Assembly (NCBI RefSeq): GCF_009846525.1
Contig: NZ_CP024621.1
Span: 1,798,001 to 1,862,000, forward strand
Direction of reading: 5' to 3'
DNA from: Halomonas meridiana
GTDB taxonomy: Bacteria; Pseudomonadota; Gammaproteobacteria; Pseudomonadales; Halomonadaceae
Length of the DNA: 64,000 nucleotides
Shown in pieces: positions 8,731 to 18,113 of the stretch. The stretch's first letter is position 1. Each line of letters begins with the position of its first letter. The position numbers were made by a program, and so were the translations under genes. The notes under the pieces are model-generated. The model had not been told where the DNA came from, did not search any database, and worked only from the letters and a program-made list of their open reading frames with translations.

Positions 8731-9924
8731 TTACATACCTAAAATGGTTTTAGCGACGATGCTTTTTTGAATCTCGTTGGCACCGCCATAAATCGACAGC
8801 TTGCGACGATTAAAATACTGGGCGCTGGTGGCAGCGCCTTGGGCATATTCATCAGCCAGCGATTCATCACCATGGAGAAACTCGGGGAAGAACGGCAGGG
8901 CAGCAGGGCCAAGCGCACGGCGGGTAAGCTCGCTAATCTCTTGGCGCAGTTCAGAGCCGCGTACTTTTAGCAGCGAGCTTTCTGCCCCCGGCACCCCGCC
9001 ATCTCGCGCTGCGGCAATCACGCGCAGGTTGGTCACTTCCAGTGCCATCAGCTCAAGCTCGGCTTTGACCACCCGCTGGCGAAAGCTGGGGAGCGATAAA
9101 AGCGGCTTGCCGCGATGCTGCATACGGGTTGCGAGGGACTTCAAATGGCGCAGCGCCTGCTTAGCGTGGCCAAGCCCGGCGATGCCGGTGCGCTCGTGGG
9201 TTAGCAGGAATTTGGCGCAGGTCCAGCCTTGGCCCTCTTCACCCACGCGGTTTTCTACCGGCACGCGCACATTATCGAGAAACACTTCGTTGACTTCATG
9301 AGCGCCGTCGAGGGTGATAATCGGCCGTACGGTAATGCCGGGGGTCTGCATATCAATCAGTAAAAAGCTGATGCCCGCCTGCTTTTTCGCGTGGGGGTCG
9401 GTACGCACCAAACAGAACATCATGTTGGCGTGCTGGCCCAGGGTGGTCCAGGTTTTCTGCCCGTTGACGATGTAGTGGTCGCCATCGAGCACGGCGCGGG
9501 TGGATAAGCCCGCCAAATCCGAGCCAGCACCCGGCTCGGAGTAGCCCTGGCACCACCAGTCCTGGTTATTAAGAATCCGCGGCAGGTAGTGCTGTTGCTG
9601 CTTCACACTGCCAAATTTCATGATCACTGGCGCGACCATGTTGACGCCAAAGGGCACCACCGTAGGGGCGTGGGCGGCGGCACACTCTTCATCGAAGATA
9701 TGTCGCTGCACTGGGCCCCAGCCTGGACCGCCGTGCTCAACAGGCCAGTTGGCGGCAAGCCACCCTTGTTCGCTGAGAATATTCTGCCAGCGGATGTGGT
9801 CATCGGCGCGCAGATGCCGCCCAAGGCGCACGCGCTCACGGATGTCGCTCGGCAGTGCATCGGCTAAAAATCGGCGGACTTCCTCGCGGAATGCCTGCTC
9901 TTCGGGGCTAAACGTCAGGTTCAT
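8731..9924 (-). CDS. Acyl-CoA dehydrogenase family protein (partner subunit)
   Basis: 397 residues. Typical features are the start LTFSPEEQAFREEVRRFL, WCQGYSEPGAGSDLAGLSTRA near 130-150 (flavin-contacting loop), GQKTWTTLGQHANM and the end RRKLSIYGGANEIQKSIVAKTILGM. It lies 10 bp upstream of the second dehydrogenase, and its start overlaps the preceding hydratase gene by 4 bp, so both dehydrogenases are co-expressed. Heteromer formation with the downstream protein is inferred from this arrangement, which is known for steroid- and cyclic-acid-degrading operons. Confidence 0.94.
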   Translation of the reverse strand: MNLTFSPEEQAFREEVRRFLADALPSDIRERVRLGRHLRADDHIRWQNILSEQGWLAANWPVEHGGPGWGPVQRHIFDEECAAAHAPTVVPFGVNMVAPVIMKFGSVKQQQHYLPRILNNQDWWCQGYSEPGAGSDLAGLSTRAVLDGDHYIVNGQKTWTTLGQHANMMFCLVRTDPHAKKQAGISFLLIDMQTPGITVRPIITLDGAHEVNEVFLDNVRVPVENRVGEEGQGWTCAKFLLTHERTGIAGLGHAKQALRHLKSLATRMQHRGKPLLSLPSFRQRVVKAELELMALEVTNLRVIAAARDGGVPGAESSLLKVRGSELRQEISELTRRALGPAALPFFPEFLHGDESLADEYAQGAATSAQYFNRRKLSIYGGANEIQKSIVAKTILGM

Positions 9925-11369
9925 GAGTGTGCATCCTCGGAAGGCGTCTTTTTGTGAATCGATAAATGGGATGGCAGCGTGGCTTGGCGGTGCGGCCCGC
10001 CTAAATGGCGTGGGTAGCCCAACGCTTCCACTGCCAGCAGATCAATATCGCTCTCGCGGTAGCAGGCGCCTTGCTGCGCTAGCGTCAGGCTCGCCTGCTC
10101 CATGGCTGACTGAGCGTCGTTGTTGGGCGCTTGTGTTGCGGCGTTATAAAGCGTGCTCAATACGCTAGGCGACTTGCTAACCACCACGTTGGCTCGCAGC
10201 GCTTTGAGCGTTAAGGCTGCCCGCTGCTGGTCGGTCGCGCTGGCACTGTGATTCATCAATTCATGGAAGGGGCCGCGCTCGGCAAGCACTAGGCTGAGAG
10301 GCGATGTTGGGGCATTTGCGGTAAGTAACTGCAGCGATACGGTGACCGCTTGAGAAGGGCAGGCGCTTGCGTCTTCGCCAGGGGCGAGCAGGCACAGCTC
10401 AGTGCTATCGTTTGGGGTATCGGTTAGCGTTATGTTGGCGCGCTGGGTGGCGCTATGAAGCGTCTCAAACAGCGGGTGCTCACCGATAAGGGCGATCTGC
10501 GCAAAGGGCTCAGCATTGTCTACGCCAGGGACGACATGGGGATTTCTAGCGGCAAAAAACAGGTGAATCAGCCCTGCGCGCTGGGGGGAGTCCATACAGG
10601 CAAGAAATAGCTCACGCTCGCGACGCAAACCCTCTTCCAGTGATGTGGCTTTGGTGCAGGCATCAACGGCTTCCACAATGCGAAACGGTGAAAACAGTGC
10701 CGGTGCGCTGGATTCAAGCTGCTTTCGCATGTCATCAATGGCCTGGGAGTTGGCCTCTGGAGCGAGTAACTGACCGGTGATGCGCGCCTGCTGTTGTCCC
10801 GCTAATACCTCTTTTGCCGCTGCCAAACCCGCTTCCAGCGGTGTTTGGGCATCGCTGATGGCATCGATAATGCCGATATCCTGCGCTTCAGCGGCTTCCA
10901 CAAATCGCCCGCTGGTGATGATGTCTAAGGATCTTTCCACACCTACCAAGCGGGGCAGCCGTTGGGTACCGCCTGCGCCGGGCAGTAAGCCAAGCTTCAC
11001 TTCTGGTAAACCTACGCGTGTGCCTGCCAGCGCAACACGATAGTGGCAACCCAGCGCAACTTCCAAGCCGCCGCCTAGCGCAGTGCCGTGTAGCGATGCA
11101 ATGAGCGGTTTCGAGCAAGCTTCTAGTTGTGTGATGACATCCGGTAGCAGCGGTGCTTGGGGCGGCTTACCAAATTCACGTATATCGGCCCCGGCGATAA
11201 AGGTGCGCCCCTCTGCCATCACCACCAGTGCTTGGGCCTGCTGGTCGGCCAACCCCTCTTCAAGGGCGCTGAGCAAACCGCTACGCACCGCTTGGCTCAA
11301 TGCGTTGACGGGCGGGTTAGCGATACTAATGACGCCGACCTCGCCATGTCGCTGGTAGTGAACACTCAT
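9921..11369 (-). CDS. Enoyl-CoA hydratase with degenerate 3-hydroxyacyl-CoA dehydrogenase-like tail
   Basis: 482 residues from ATG at 11369, chosen because GGGAG lies 6 bases upstream; an in-frame ATG at 11381 has no ribosome site. Residues 1-190 form a complete crotonase domain (EGRTFIAGADIREFG, LHGTALGGGLEVALGC, GLPEVKLGLLPGAGGTQRLPRLVG). The remaining 290 residues follow the layout of FadB-type multifunctional enzymes and end in ALGYPRHLGGPH, matching the FadB GYPRxxGGP motif. The NAD-binding GxGxxG loop is missing (QIALIGEHPLF at that place), and full relatives are about 700 residues. Hydratase activity is likely; dehydrogenase activity is not. First gene of the leftward operon. Confidence 0.85.
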   Translation of the reverse strand: MSVHYQRHGEVGVISIANPPVNALSQAVRSGLLSALEEGLADQQAQALVVMAEGRTFIAGADIREFGKPPQAPLLPDVITQLEACSKPLIASLHGTALGGGLEVALGCHYRVALAGTRVGLPEVKLGLLPGAGGTQRLPRLVGVERSLDIITSGRFVEAAEAQDIGIIDAISDAQTPLEAGLAAAKEVLAGQQQARITGQLLAPEANSQAIDDMRKQLESSAPALFSPFRIVEAVDACTKATSLEEGLRRERELFLACMDSPQRAGLIHLFFAARNPHVVPGVDNAEPFAQIALIGEHPLFETLHSATQRANITLTDTPNDSTELCLLAPGEDASACPSQAVTVSLQLLTANAPTSPLSLVLAERGPFHELMNHSASATDQQRAALTLKALRANVVVSKSPSVLSTLYNAATQAPNNDAQSAMEQASLTLAQQGACYRESDIDLLAVEALGYPRHLGGPHRQATLPSHLSIHKKTPSEDAHS

Positions 11370-11468
11370 AGTGGCTCCCATGTTTCGCTATATGAAATTT
11401 AAAGTTGTTATACGGAATGAGGTGATCATGGCGAAAGACACCGTTGGAGTCAATAATGCAAAATAACG

Positions 11469-11483
11469 TTCTGCACTGCGGAA
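11469..11483. promoter_or_regulatory. Candidate IclR-type operator upstream of the dehydrogenase operon
   Basis: TTCTGCACTGCGGAA is a 7-1-7 palindrome with a single mismatch. It lies 100 bp upstream of the hydratase-fusion start. Related half-sites occur at 11383-11399 and near 11409. It shares the GCGGAA half with the sites at 3894 and 16012. Confidence 0.4.
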
Positions 11484-11497
11484 TATAGTTGGCTAAA

Positions 11498-11522
11498 CAA
11501 AAGGCCGCACAGTGGCGGCCTT
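11498..11522 (-). terminator. Terminator of the TRAP operon (leftward)
   Basis: AAGGCCGC at 11501-11508 pairs with GCGGCCTT at 11515-11522 over a 6-base loop. Read leftward, the stem is followed by a T-rich tail. It lies 33 bp beyond the stop of the distal receptor gene. Confidence 0.7.
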
Positions 11523-11554
11523 AGGTAATGACTTCCGTCGTGATTGAAGCAACA

Positions 11555-12700
11555 TCAGAAAACGGGGTTTAACCCAGCTTCTTGTAAGGCGACGCGCCGA
11601 CTTTCCATCCAGCCGTCGATAAATGCCGCTTCGTCTTCGGGGGCATCGGCTTGATAGGCTTCCCAGGTGTCCATTAGCAGCTGTTGCCGCTCCACCAGGG
11701 CGTTTTGGTGGGCGTCCATTTCATCGGTCCATACACCGCTTTCTTGGTAGTACGCCACCACAGCATCGTGGAAAGGTACTACCCAGGTCATGTTTTGATT
11801 CTCAAGGGCATAGCCGCTAGCCCCTGGGGCGTTATCTTTATAGTCGTCAAACGACTCCACTAGCGTGGTGATCAAGCCGGTGACAGTTTCAGGGGCTAAA
11901 TCGGCGTTGCTCACTAGAATGGGGTAAGGGTAGCTGGCGCTGGCCAGCGGCTGTTCAGCGTTAATACCCGCGCCTGACGTCACATCGTGGGGCTGGAAGT
12001 AGGGCGCCAGTTCCAGCATCTGTGCCCAGCCCGCTTCATCGTCAGTGGGCAGTTCTGGCCACTGTAAGCCACGAGGGCTAGCCGCTAACCGCTGCGCCGC
12101 CGGTGTCACGGTGGTGGTAATAGCGGCATCGGCACGGCCGCTGATAATGCCGTCGAAGGCGGCGTTGTAGCCGGGGAAGTCGACGCGTTCAACGTCATCC
12201 CAAGTCAAACCTGCGAATGCTAGGTAGGCTTCAGCAGCTTTGTTCAGCGCATCGTCGCCGCGCAGGTAGGCTAGCCGTTTACCTTCCAGATCAGCGATGG
12301 AACCCATCTCTACGTCGCCTGCCACCGCCATGCCTATGCCAAAACTCGCCATGGAGGTTGAAATCACCCGAATAGGCTGCGGGCCCCAGTCCGGCCTGGC
12401 GAACATCATCACGCCTTCAGAGCCGTAGTAGCTGGCAATGCCGCAGGCGCAGAGATCCACGCGTCCCGTTTTCAGCGGCGTCATGCGCATGGTGTCGTTT
12501 TCACCTGGAATAACGCGGGACTGAGTGCCGTGCTCCTCTTGTAGCAGCTGGCTGATGGCCATAATCTGCGCATGGCCACTGGTGCCGGTGCCATACGCGG
12601 TCCAATTCAGCGTGCTAGGCATGGCGCTAGCGCTTCCAGCCGCCAGCAGGCCTGCCGTTAAACTACCGAGTACGAGGGTGAGGTTTGTTTTTGTGCTCAT
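11555..12700 (-). CDS. TAXI-family TRAP transporter solute-binding protein (distal copy)
   Basis: 381 residues with a signal peptide of about 26 residues (MSTKTNLTLVLGSLTAGLLA, cleavage after ASA). The periplasmic part shows the TAXI pattern: WTAYGTGTSGHAQ near the start, then CACGIASYYGSEGVMMF and KRLAYLRGDDALNKAAEAYLAF. TAXI receptors bind organic acids or amino acids in the periplasm and deliver them to a fused 4TM/12TM permease, encoded just upstream. It is a paralogue of the receptor at 14777-15937, and the two share most motifs. Ribosome site GAGG lies 9 bases before the ATG. Confidence 0.93.
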   Translation of the reverse strand: MSTKTNLTLVLGSLTAGLLAAGSASAMPSTLNWTAYGTGTSGHAQIMAISQLLQEEHGTQSRVIPGENDTMRMTPLKTGRVDLCACGIASYYGSEGVMMFARPDWGPQPIRVISTSMASFGIGMAVAGDVEMGSIADLEGKRLAYLRGDDALNKAAEAYLAFAGLTWDDVERVDFPGYNAAFDGIISGRADAAITTTVTPAAQRLAASPRGLQWPELPTDDEAGWAQMLELAPYFQPHDVTSGAGINAEQPLASASYPYPILVSNADLAPETVTGLITTLVESFDDYKDNAPGASGYALENQNMTWVVPFHDAVVAYYQESGVWTDEMDAHQNALVERQQLLMDTWEAYQADAPEDEAAFIDGWMESRRVALQEAGLNPVF

Positions 12701-12720
12701 AAATATCCTCGAAGGTGGTA

Positions 12721-14727
12721 TTAAGCGTTGGCAGTGAGCGAACGCTGGTGATGGCGCTGGCTAAGGCGGGCAAGCACCACGGCGGGTAGCAGCGCCACGG
12801 CGGCTAAACCGATCAACTCCCACTGGCTTAGCGGTACCATGCCGCCGCCCGGTAGGGCGAGCAGTAGCCCCGCGATCAGTACTAGCGCGCGAATGACGAT
12901 TTCCTGCAGCGCGCCGTAGCCCAATCGCCCAACACCCATCAGATACCCTTGCATGGCAGAGGCAAACAGAATGATGCCGATGACTGCCTGGATAAACACG
13001 GCAATGATCATCAATGGTTCGCCCTGCATGATCAGCGCGGGGTTCAGCACGAACAGGAAGGGGATAAAGTAAATCACGCTGCCTAGGCGCATGGCCTGCA
13101 GGCCGGTTTCCATCGGGCGGGCACCGGCCACGGTGGCAGCGGCAAAGGCACCCAATGCCACGGGTGGCGTGATAAAGCTGAGCATGCCCCAGTAGAGGAT
13201 GAACATCTGCACCGCCATGGGGTCTAGACCGCCGCCTTGAATCAGCGCAGGGGCGAGCGCCACCGCCAGGAAGATATAGGCCGCAGTGACCGTCATGCCA
13301 ATGCCCAGTACAAAACTGGTGACCGCGCCCATAATCAGCAGTAGCGGTACGCTGCCGCCGGCGATATTGATAAAGTCGTTGGCAATGGTGCCCGACAGGC
13401 CGGTCATGGAGAGCGCGCCCACCAGCATACCCACGCCCGCCAGAATGGCGATAAGTTCGGCAAATAGCTTGGCCGCTGACGAGAGCGTTTCGGTGACATC
13501 CTTCCAACCCCAGCGGTTCTGCTTAGAGAGTTGGTTGAGCACTAACAGCAGGGCGGTTGCATAGAATGGGGCAACCGCTTCGCGCTGCATGATCAGCAGC
13601 ATCCACACCAGCAGGCCGAAGACGAAGATAAAGTACCAGCCCTCTTTCAGCGTTTGCTTAATCGACGGTAGCTCTATGGCGGGCAGGCCTTTGATGTCAT
13701 TGCGCGCGGCATAGGCATCAATTTGAATGAACAGGCCAAGGAAATAGAGAATCGAGGGAATTACCGCTGCCAGCGCCACCGCTGAGTAGGGAATATCCAG
13801 GAACATGGCCATCACGAAGGCGGTGGCACCCATCACTGGGGGCATCAATACGCCACCAGTTGAGGCGCAGGCTTCCACACCGCCCGCAAACGAGCGGCTC
13901 ATGCCAATGCGGCGCATGGCCGGAATCGAGAGTACCCCGGTGGTCAGCACGTTACTGATCACGCTGCCGCTCATGGAACCCATCAGGCCGCTGGAAAAAA
14001 TCGACACCTTAGCCGGGCCGCCGCGTACATGGCCTAAAAGCGCAAAGGCTAAATTAATGAAGAATTTGCCGCCGCCGCTTTTTTGCAGCACCACGCCAAA
14101 CACCAGAAAGCCAATCACCAAGCCCGCAAAAGCCTGTAGCGGAACCCCCATGATGCTTTCGGTGCTCATGGTGTGGTACATCGCCGTTTCAGGCAGGCTA
14201 GAAGGGAATGCTTGGATGGGGCCAGGAACGATGTCGGCTACCAAGGGGTAAAGCGAGAACACCCCGGCAATGATGGCAATCGGCAAACCGCCGGCTCGGC
14301 GGGCGGCTTCGATAATCAATAACCAGTAGGCATAGCTGAAATAAATGGCGATATCTGGAGCTGCAAACGCCCAGCCGCGCTCCAGAATGGGAACAGCGTT
14401 ATACACAAAGTAGCCACCCACAATTAGCGTGACAGCGCTAAGCAGGTAGTCATACCAGGGAATCGATTGCTCCTGCTGGCTGCTGCGCATGGGCCATAGC
14501 AGAAACACGAGCGGCAGAAGCAGTGCCACCACTGCGTAGTAAAACTGAGTTTCCAGCCCGGTCACGAACGTGAGCAAGCCCCAGTTAAACAGGTAGTCCA
14601 GCGTCATCATCATGAGTAATACGGTGACGGTGGCAGGCACCCAACGAAGCGCCAGAGGCAGCTCGCGGATTTGGCTGATTTTTTCTTTAACCTGCGGCGT
14701 GCTGGCAGGTGTGGTATCGGTGGTCAT
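12721..14727 (-). CDS. TRAP transporter permease, 4TM/12TM fusion protein
   Basis: 668 residues from ATG at 14727; in-frame ATG at 14737 and TTG at 14740 are alternatives, and no start has a strong ribosome site. The N-terminal part is a DctQ-like four-helix module, followed by the DctM-like part with FGVVLQKSGGGKFFINLAFALLGHVRGGPAKVSIFSSGLMGSMSGSV and GGVLMPPVMGATAFVMA, the signatures of fused permeases used with TAXI receptors. Transport is Na+ or H+ driven across the inner membrane. It lies between two receptor genes, 20 bp and 49 bp away, in one leftward operon. Confidence 0.94.
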   Translation of the reverse strand: MTTDTTPASTPQVKEKISQIRELPLALRWVPATVTVLLMMMTLDYLFNWGLLTFVTGLETQFYYAVVALLLPLVFLLWPMRSSQQEQSIPWYDYLLSAVTLIVGGYFVYNAVPILERGWAFAAPDIAIYFSYAYWLLIIEAARRAGGLPIAIIAGVFSLYPLVADIVPGPIQAFPSSLPETAMYHTMSTESIMGVPLQAFAGLVIGFLVFGVVLQKSGGGKFFINLAFALLGHVRGGPAKVSIFSSGLMGSMSGSVISNVLTTGVLSIPAMRRIGMSRSFAGGVEACASTGGVLMPPVMGATAFVMAMFLDIPYSAVALAAVIPSILYFLGLFIQIDAYAARNDIKGLPAIELPSIKQTLKEGWYFIFVFGLLVWMLLIMQREAVAPFYATALLLVLNQLSKQNRWGWKDVTETLSSAAKLFAELIAILAGVGMLVGALSMTGLSGTIANDFINIAGGSVPLLLIMGAVTSFVLGIGMTVTAAYIFLAVALAPALIQGGGLDPMAVQMFILYWGMLSFITPPVALGAFAAATVAGARPMETGLQAMRLGSVIYFIPFLFVLNPALIMQGEPLMIIAVFIQAVIGIILFASAMQGYLMGVGRLGYGALQEIVIRALVLIAGLLLALPGGGMVPLSQWELIGLAAVALLPAVVLARLSQRHHQRSLTANA

Positions 14728-14776
14728 AGGGCGTTCCATCAATCAGCAGGGGCGGCGAGCGCCGCCCCGTGGCGAG

Positions 14777-15937
14777 TTACTCGAAGATCGGCTCGAACCC
14801 AGCATCGGTGAGCGCCGTGGCGCGGGCGGCCATCCAGTCAGTAGTAAACGTATCGGCATCGCTGGGTGCGTCTTGCATAAACTGCTCCCAGGCCTGCATT
14901 AATACGTTTTGACGCTCAACGAGTTGGTCTTGGTGGGCCTGCATCTCATCGGTCCACACGTCGATCTCTTTGTAGTACTCCACCACTGCGTCGTGGAATG
15001 GGATTACCCACTGTAGATCCTGGTACTCCAGCGCGTAGCCCACTGCACCCGGCGCGTTATCTTTGTAGTCGTCGTAGTTTTCCTGCATCGCTTTGATTAA
15101 ACCGTAAGCGACATTGTCATCAAGGTCTTGATTCGCCACCACAATGGGGTAGGGATAGCTGGCGCTGGGTACCGGGTTGTCGGCGCTAATGCCGCCTGCA
15201 CCGGCGGTGACTTCATGGGGGCGGAAGTAGGGTGCCACCGCCGCCATGCGTTCCCAGCCAGCTTCATCGTTAGGGTCAAGCACCGGCCAGCTAATGCCCC
15301 GTGGGCTGCTCGCGAGCTGCTGAGCGGGCGGTGTAACGGTGGTAGTAAAAGAGGCGTCCACATCGCCAGCAATAATGCCGTCGAAAGAGCGGGCATAGCC
15401 GGGGTAGTCAACGCGTTCAACGTCATCCCAGGTTAGGCCGCCGAAGGCAAGGTACGCCTCAGTGCCTTTGTTCAGGGCATCATCACCGCGAATATAAGCA
15501 ATGCGTTTGCCTGCTAAATCGGCGGGGGTTTCAACGTCCAAATCACCCGCCACGGCCAGTGACAGACCAAACGACGCGGTTGAGGTGGTAATCACGCGCA
15601 GCGGCTGCGGGCCCCAGTCGCGGTCGGCAAACATCATGACCCCTTCGGCGCCGTAGTAGCTGGCGATACCGCAAGCGCACAGGTCAACGCGACCCTGTTT
15701 GAGGGGCGTCATACGGGAGACATCGTTATCGCCAGGCAGAATGCGCACAGAAGAGTCGTACTTATTCTGCAGCATATTGCCAATGGCAACGGCCTGGGCG
15801 TAGCCGCTGGAGTTGGTGCCGTAGGCGGTCCAGGCCATGGTGCTGGGGAGTTCTACTTCGTTGGCGTGGCTGACCGCCACTCCTAACAGCGAGAGCGGGA
15901 GGGCAGCGATTAACAGGCGGTGAGCAAACGGACGCAT
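14777..15937 (-). CDS. TAXI-family TRAP transporter solute-binding protein (proximal copy)
   Basis: 386 residues with an N-terminal signal peptide (MRPFAHRLLIAALPLSLLGV, cleavage near SHA-NE). It carries the same TAXI motifs as the distal copy: WTAYGTNSSGYAQAVAIG, CACGIASYYGAEGVMMF and KRIAYIRGDDALNKGTEAYLAF. A strong ribosome site (AAAGGAG) precedes the ATG. It is the first gene of the TRAP operon, with an IclR-like site at 16012 upstream. The substrate is unknown, but the neighbouring acyl-CoA genes point to a carboxylic acid. Confidence 0.93.
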   Translation of the reverse strand: MRPFAHRLLIAALPLSLLGVAVSHANEVELPSTMAWTAYGTNSSGYAQAVAIGNMLQNKYDSSVRILPGDNDVSRMTPLKQGRVDLCACGIASYYGAEGVMMFADRDWGPQPLRVITTSTASFGLSLAVAGDLDVETPADLAGKRIAYIRGDDALNKGTEAYLAFGGLTWDDVERVDYPGYARSFDGIIAGDVDASFTTTVTPPAQQLASSPRGISWPVLDPNDEAGWERMAAVAPYFRPHEVTAGAGGISADNPVPSASYPYPIVVANQDLDDNVAYGLIKAMQENYDDYKDNAPGAVGYALEYQDLQWVIPFHDAVVEYYKEIDVWTDEMQAHQDQLVERQNVLMQAWEQFMQDAPSDADTFTTDWMAARATALTDAGFEPIFE

Positions 15938-16011
15938 TGAAATGCTCCTTTATTGTGGTTGCTTCTATTGTGATTGTTGCTTTTGGGCTCGTTACGTTCA
16001 GTTACTTTATG

Positions 16012-16026
16012 TTTTGCTATGCGGTA
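16012..16026. promoter_or_regulatory. Candidate IclR-type operator upstream of the TRAP operon
   Basis: TTTTGCTATGCGGTA differs at one base from the site at 3894. A second half-like copy, TTTTGCTAAGTGG, follows at 16030. It lies 75 bp upstream of the proximal receptor gene. Confidence 0.4.
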
Positions 16027-16123
16027 TTTGGTTTTGCTAAGTGGTCGAGTGATAGTAGGTAAGGCCAGAGAGGCTGTCAACGCTGTTCTCATAGGCGACT
16101 ACAAATAGTCCTTAGCACAACGT

Positions 16124-16150
16124 AAAAAGCCAGGCGGTTGCCTGACTTTT
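16124..16150 (-). terminator. Terminator of the SulP gene (leftward)
   Basis: Read leftward, GTCAGGC pairs with GCCTGGC over an AACC loop and is followed by TTTTT. It lies 23 bp after the SulP stop. Confidence 0.7.
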
Positions 16151-16172
16151 CAATAAGTTATGATTCTTAAAG

Positions 16173-17876
16173 CTAAGAAAATTCGCGCCATGCCGCGTAG
16201 GTGCTTAAAAATACCCGCCCGGTTAAAGCATCCAAAAAGTCACTTTTTTTCAACTGATCCATCACCGGTCCTTTCACCTCTGACAGGTGTAGTTTGACAT
16301 CGGAATCCTTCAAGCGAGCATTGATGGCATCCAGGCTCTCTAAAGCAGAGGCGTCAATCAGGTTGACCGCTGAACAGATCAGCACGACATGCTCAAGCTC
16401 CGGGCGGCTGGCCACCAAGTTGTAGACGGTGTCTTCAAGATAACGGGCATTGGCGAAGTAGAGGCTCTCATCGATGCGCAGCAGAGCTGCGTTGCTTACC
16501 GTCTCCACATCGTGCCGCTCTACGTTACGAAAGTGCTCGGTATCCGGCACTCGGCCCACTAAGGCACTGTGGGGGCGGCTGGTGCGGTACAAAAAGAGCG
16601 CAATGGAGAGCGTCACCCCGCCGATAATGCCTGCTTCGATCCCTTCCACCAGCGTCAATAGAATGGTGACCGCCATGGCGGCAAAGTCGCTGCGGGAGTA
16701 GCGCCAGGTTTGGCGCAGCATGGGGATATCCACCAGGGTCAAAATAGACACCGTGATGGTGGCGGCAAGCGTCGCGATGGGCAGATAGTAGAGCCAGCCG
16801 GTAAATGCCATGGTCACAAGTGCAATGCCGAGCGCGGCAAAGGCCCCAGCAGCAGGCGTTTGCGCGCCCGCATCGTAGTTGATGACGGTGCGGGATAAGC
16901 CGCCTGTAACAGGCATGCCGCTGGTCAATCCTGCCGCTAAGTTGGCGGCTCCTAAGCCAATCAGCTCCTGGTTGGGAGAGATGCGCTGGCGCCGTTTTGC
17001 CGCCAGCATCTGCCCCATAGAGACCGATTCCACGAAGCCTACCAAACTGATCAGCATGGCGGGGATAAGGAGTGCCCGCCAAAGTGATACGTCGCTCCAA
17101 GGAAAGCTCAAGGCGGGCAGGCCACTGGGAATGGTGCCAACGACGGCTACACCCTCGTTGTAGGCGAGCTGCCAATACCACGTGGCCAGGGTGGTGATGA
17201 TCACGGCAAACACCGGGCCTGCTTTGGTGATTAAATCAGCGAGTGTGGCGGGGAGGCCAAGTTTGATAAGGCTCTTCTTGCCGAAGCGGCGCATCAGCAC
17301 CAGAAAGAGCAACGTTCCTCCACCGATGGCCATGGTGTACAGGTTGTAGGTAGATAGGTTGGGTAGCAGCGTCATCAAGCGTTCGACCAACGTAAAACCG
17401 CTGCTGGCGACGCCTAACAGGCTGCCCAGCTGGCTGACGGCAATCAATATGCCTGACGCGGTCAAAAAACCGGATATGACCGGATGACTCAAAAAGTTGC
17501 TAAAAAAGCCCATCTTCATCGCGCCCATGGCAACCAACAGGGCACCGGAGAGCAATGAAAGCACAAGGGCCGCCTGGAGATATTCGGGCGAGCCCGGAGT
17601 GGCCACCGAAGAGAGGGCTGCCCCAGTCATCAGTGCGATGATGGCGACGGGCCCCACGGCCAAGGTTCTGCTGGTGCCCATCAAGGTGTAGAGCAATTGC
17701 GGCAAAATGCTGGCATACAGCCCCACTACCGCTGGCAGGCCTGCCAGTAGGGCGTAAGCCAGTGACTGCGGTATGACCATGACGGTCACGATCAGCCCCG
17801 CCAGAAGATCGGCTCCCAGCAAACGCTTGTGGTAATGAGGTAGCCAATTGAAGATGGGCAAATAGCGTTTGAACAT
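16173..17876 (-). CDS. SulP-family anion permease with STAS domain
   Basis: 567 residues: about 12-14 membrane helices starting with the SulP signature (LLAGLIVTVMVIPQSLAYALLAGLPAVVGLYASILP), then GANLAAGLTSGMPVTGGLSRTVINYDAGAQTP near 305-335, and a cytoplasmic STAS domain from about 440 to 560 (ICSAVNLIDASALESLD). SulP proteins carry sulfate, bicarbonate or dicarboxylates, and the sequence alone does not decide which. It is a single gene with ribosome site AGGAG before the ATG and its own terminator. The interval 17877-18113 upstream holds only presumptive promoters for this gene and the divergent chemoreceptor. Confidence 0.92.
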   Translation of the reverse strand: MFKRYLPIFNWLPHYHKRLLGADLLAGLIVTVMVIPQSLAYALLAGLPAVVGLYASILPQLLYTLMGTSRTLAVGPVAIIALMTGAALSSVATPGSPEYLQAALVLSLLSGALLVAMGAMKMGFFSNFLSHPVISGFLTASGILIAVSQLGSLLGVASSGFTLVERLMTLLPNLSTYNLYTMAIGGGTLLFLVLMRRFGKKSLIKLGLPATLADLITKAGPVFAVIITTLATWYWQLAYNEGVAVVGTIPSGLPALSFPWSDVSLWRALLIPAMLISLVGFVESVSMGQMLAAKRRQRISPNQELIGLGAANLAAGLTSGMPVTGGLSRTVINYDAGAQTPAAGAFAALGIALVTMAFTGWLYYLPIATLAATITVSILTLVDIPMLRQTWRYSRSDFAAMAVTILLTLVEGIEAGIIGGVTLSIALFLYRTSRPHSALVGRVPDTEHFRNVERHDVETVSNAALLRIDESLYFANARYLEDTVYNLVASRPELEHVVLICSAVNLIDASALESLDAINARLKDSDVKLHLSEVKGPVMDQLKKSDFLDALTGRVFLSTYAAWREFS

Positions 17877-18113
17877 AAGCTCCTAGGCGTTCGCCACGTC
17901 AGTATGAAAGCAACAGCAAAAACGAAGGCAGATAGTTTAGCGCGTTATGTCCTCAATAACGGCATGGTTGGGTTATTTCCCCGTACTGCGCTCTTCCCCC
18001 AAAGTGCTACTTATTTCATTAGCATAAACCGTTAAGCTGACTGAGAAAGTGGGAATCTCCCCTATCGCATCGTCTTACGACTCAACAACGTCAATTACAA
18101 AAGAGTGCACCAC

